From Candidatus Rokuibacteriota bacterium (GTDB taxonomy: Bacteria > Methylomirabilota > Methylomirabilia > Rokubacteriales > CSP1-6), in contig JAUSJX010000127.1 of the NCBI GenBank assembly GCA_030647435.1, positions 1-42,551 of the forward strand: a DNA stretch of 42,551 bases, given 5' to 3'. Made by a program: the position numbers and the translations under genes. This document shows, piece by piece, positions 42,287 to 42,551 of this stretch; the stretch's first letter is position 1; each line of letters opens with the position of its first letter. The notes under the pieces are model-generated. The model was not told where the DNA came from. It saw only the letters and a program-made list of their open reading frames with translations, and searched no databases.

Positions 42287-42551
42287 GCCCTTCGAGTCGG
42301 TGTTGTTCTTGTAGATCAGGATCCGCTGCTCGGGTGGCGAGACGGCCTCCGCCCGCACGCGGGCGAGGTCCAGGATGCGCTCGCCGGCCCTGTCCCAGAT
42401 GACGCAGTCACGCGGGTTGGTCGTCTCCGGCGAGGAGTACTCGGGGTGCGCGTGGTCGACGTAGAAGCGCGCGCCGTTCGAGAGGATGAGGTTGATGAGG
42501 CGCGACTCCTCCTTCGACGGCGTCTCCTTCTCCTCCATGTACTCGAAGCCG
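42278..42551 (-). pseudogene. PafA/Dop family (Pup ligase or depupylase) fragment, cut at the repeat; continues beyond window
   Basis: The visible frame reads GFEYMEEKETPSKEESRLIN, ARFYVDHAHPEYSSPE, NPRDCVIWDRAGERIL and ILIYKNNTDSKG, all hallmark segments of the prokaryotic ubiquitin-like (Pup) ligase/deamidase family. The family normally continues with an Asn-Ser-Tyr-Gly-Cys-His-Glu-Asn stretch and several hundred more residues. Here the frame instead runs into the repeat and stops after Arg-Ala. More than three quarters of the protein, with much of its catalytic site, is therefore missing at this locus. It points to a Pup-proteasome system in this lineage, possibly with an intact copy elsewhere. 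Confidence 0.82.

Overview
The window is 42.5 kb of GC-rich bacterial DNA with dense genes, frequent 1-23 nt overlaps and many GTG/TTG starts. It carries a branched-chain amino-acid (Liv) ABC operon, a CaiB-type CoA transferase, an ADP-forming acyl-CoA synthetase, a hexaheme cytochrome resembling an alternative complex III subunit, a zinc-ribbon adenylate cyclase with an ATPase/TPR half, and a fragment of a Pup ligase/depupylase (PafA/Dop family). This mixture suggests an uncultured soil or subsurface lineage such as Candidatus Rokubacteria/Methylomirabilota. That placement is inference; no rRNA or tRNA gene was seen to settle it.

Region by region. 1-5.3 kb: start of a zinc-type dehydrogenase, a histidine phosphatase and a CaiB/BaiF CoA transferase (minus strand), a fused acyl-CoA synthetase (plus) and an enolase-superfamily enzyme (minus). 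5.4-12.05 kb: a Liv operon, livK-livH-livM-livG-[membrane glycosyltransferase]-[methyltransferase]-livF, with a sigma70-like promoter and a strong hairpin after livK. 12.1-13.2 kb: hexaheme cytochrome c. 13.4-17.0 kb: PhzF-like enzyme, MmgE/PrpD protein and an unknown exported protein. 17.4-22.4 kb: cyclase/ATPase/TPR regulator, flavin-type oxidoreductase, DNA repair methyltransferase and a small membrane protein. 22.5-25.1 kb: exported Tyr/Pro-rich protein and a two-component system. 25.1-30.2 kb: a TetR-regulated RND efflux operon. 30.3-33.9 kb: solute-binding protein, acyl-CoA dehydrogenase, GlcG-like protein and an NHL-repeat protein.

From about 33.8 kb to the right edge the sequence looks rearranged. 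A 31-41 bp repeat occurs three times in the same orientation (about 33.9, 36.2 and 42.26 kb). The tail of the NHL gene is duplicated 870 bp downstream around a more AT-rich secreted-protein gene. There is a decayed IS91-type transposase tail. A 96-bp REP-like palindrome removes the start of a glycosyltransferase. A PafA/Dop gene is cut off exactly at the third repeat. Between these lie apparently intact metabolic genes: a FAD oxidoreductase, and on the minus strand a hydrolase, a 3-hydroxyisobutyrate dehydrogenase-like enzyme, a RidA protein and a large transketolase-like enzyme.

How they work together. The Liv transporter, CoA transferase, acyl-CoA synthetase, acyl-CoA dehydrogenase, MmgE/PrpD and hydroxyacid dehydrogenase fit a heterotrophic life on amino and organic acids. 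The most unusual material is the dispersed repeat and the gene truncations at it, the two foreign-looking genes inside the Liv operon, and the cytochrome fusion. No CRISPR array or phage module was seen.
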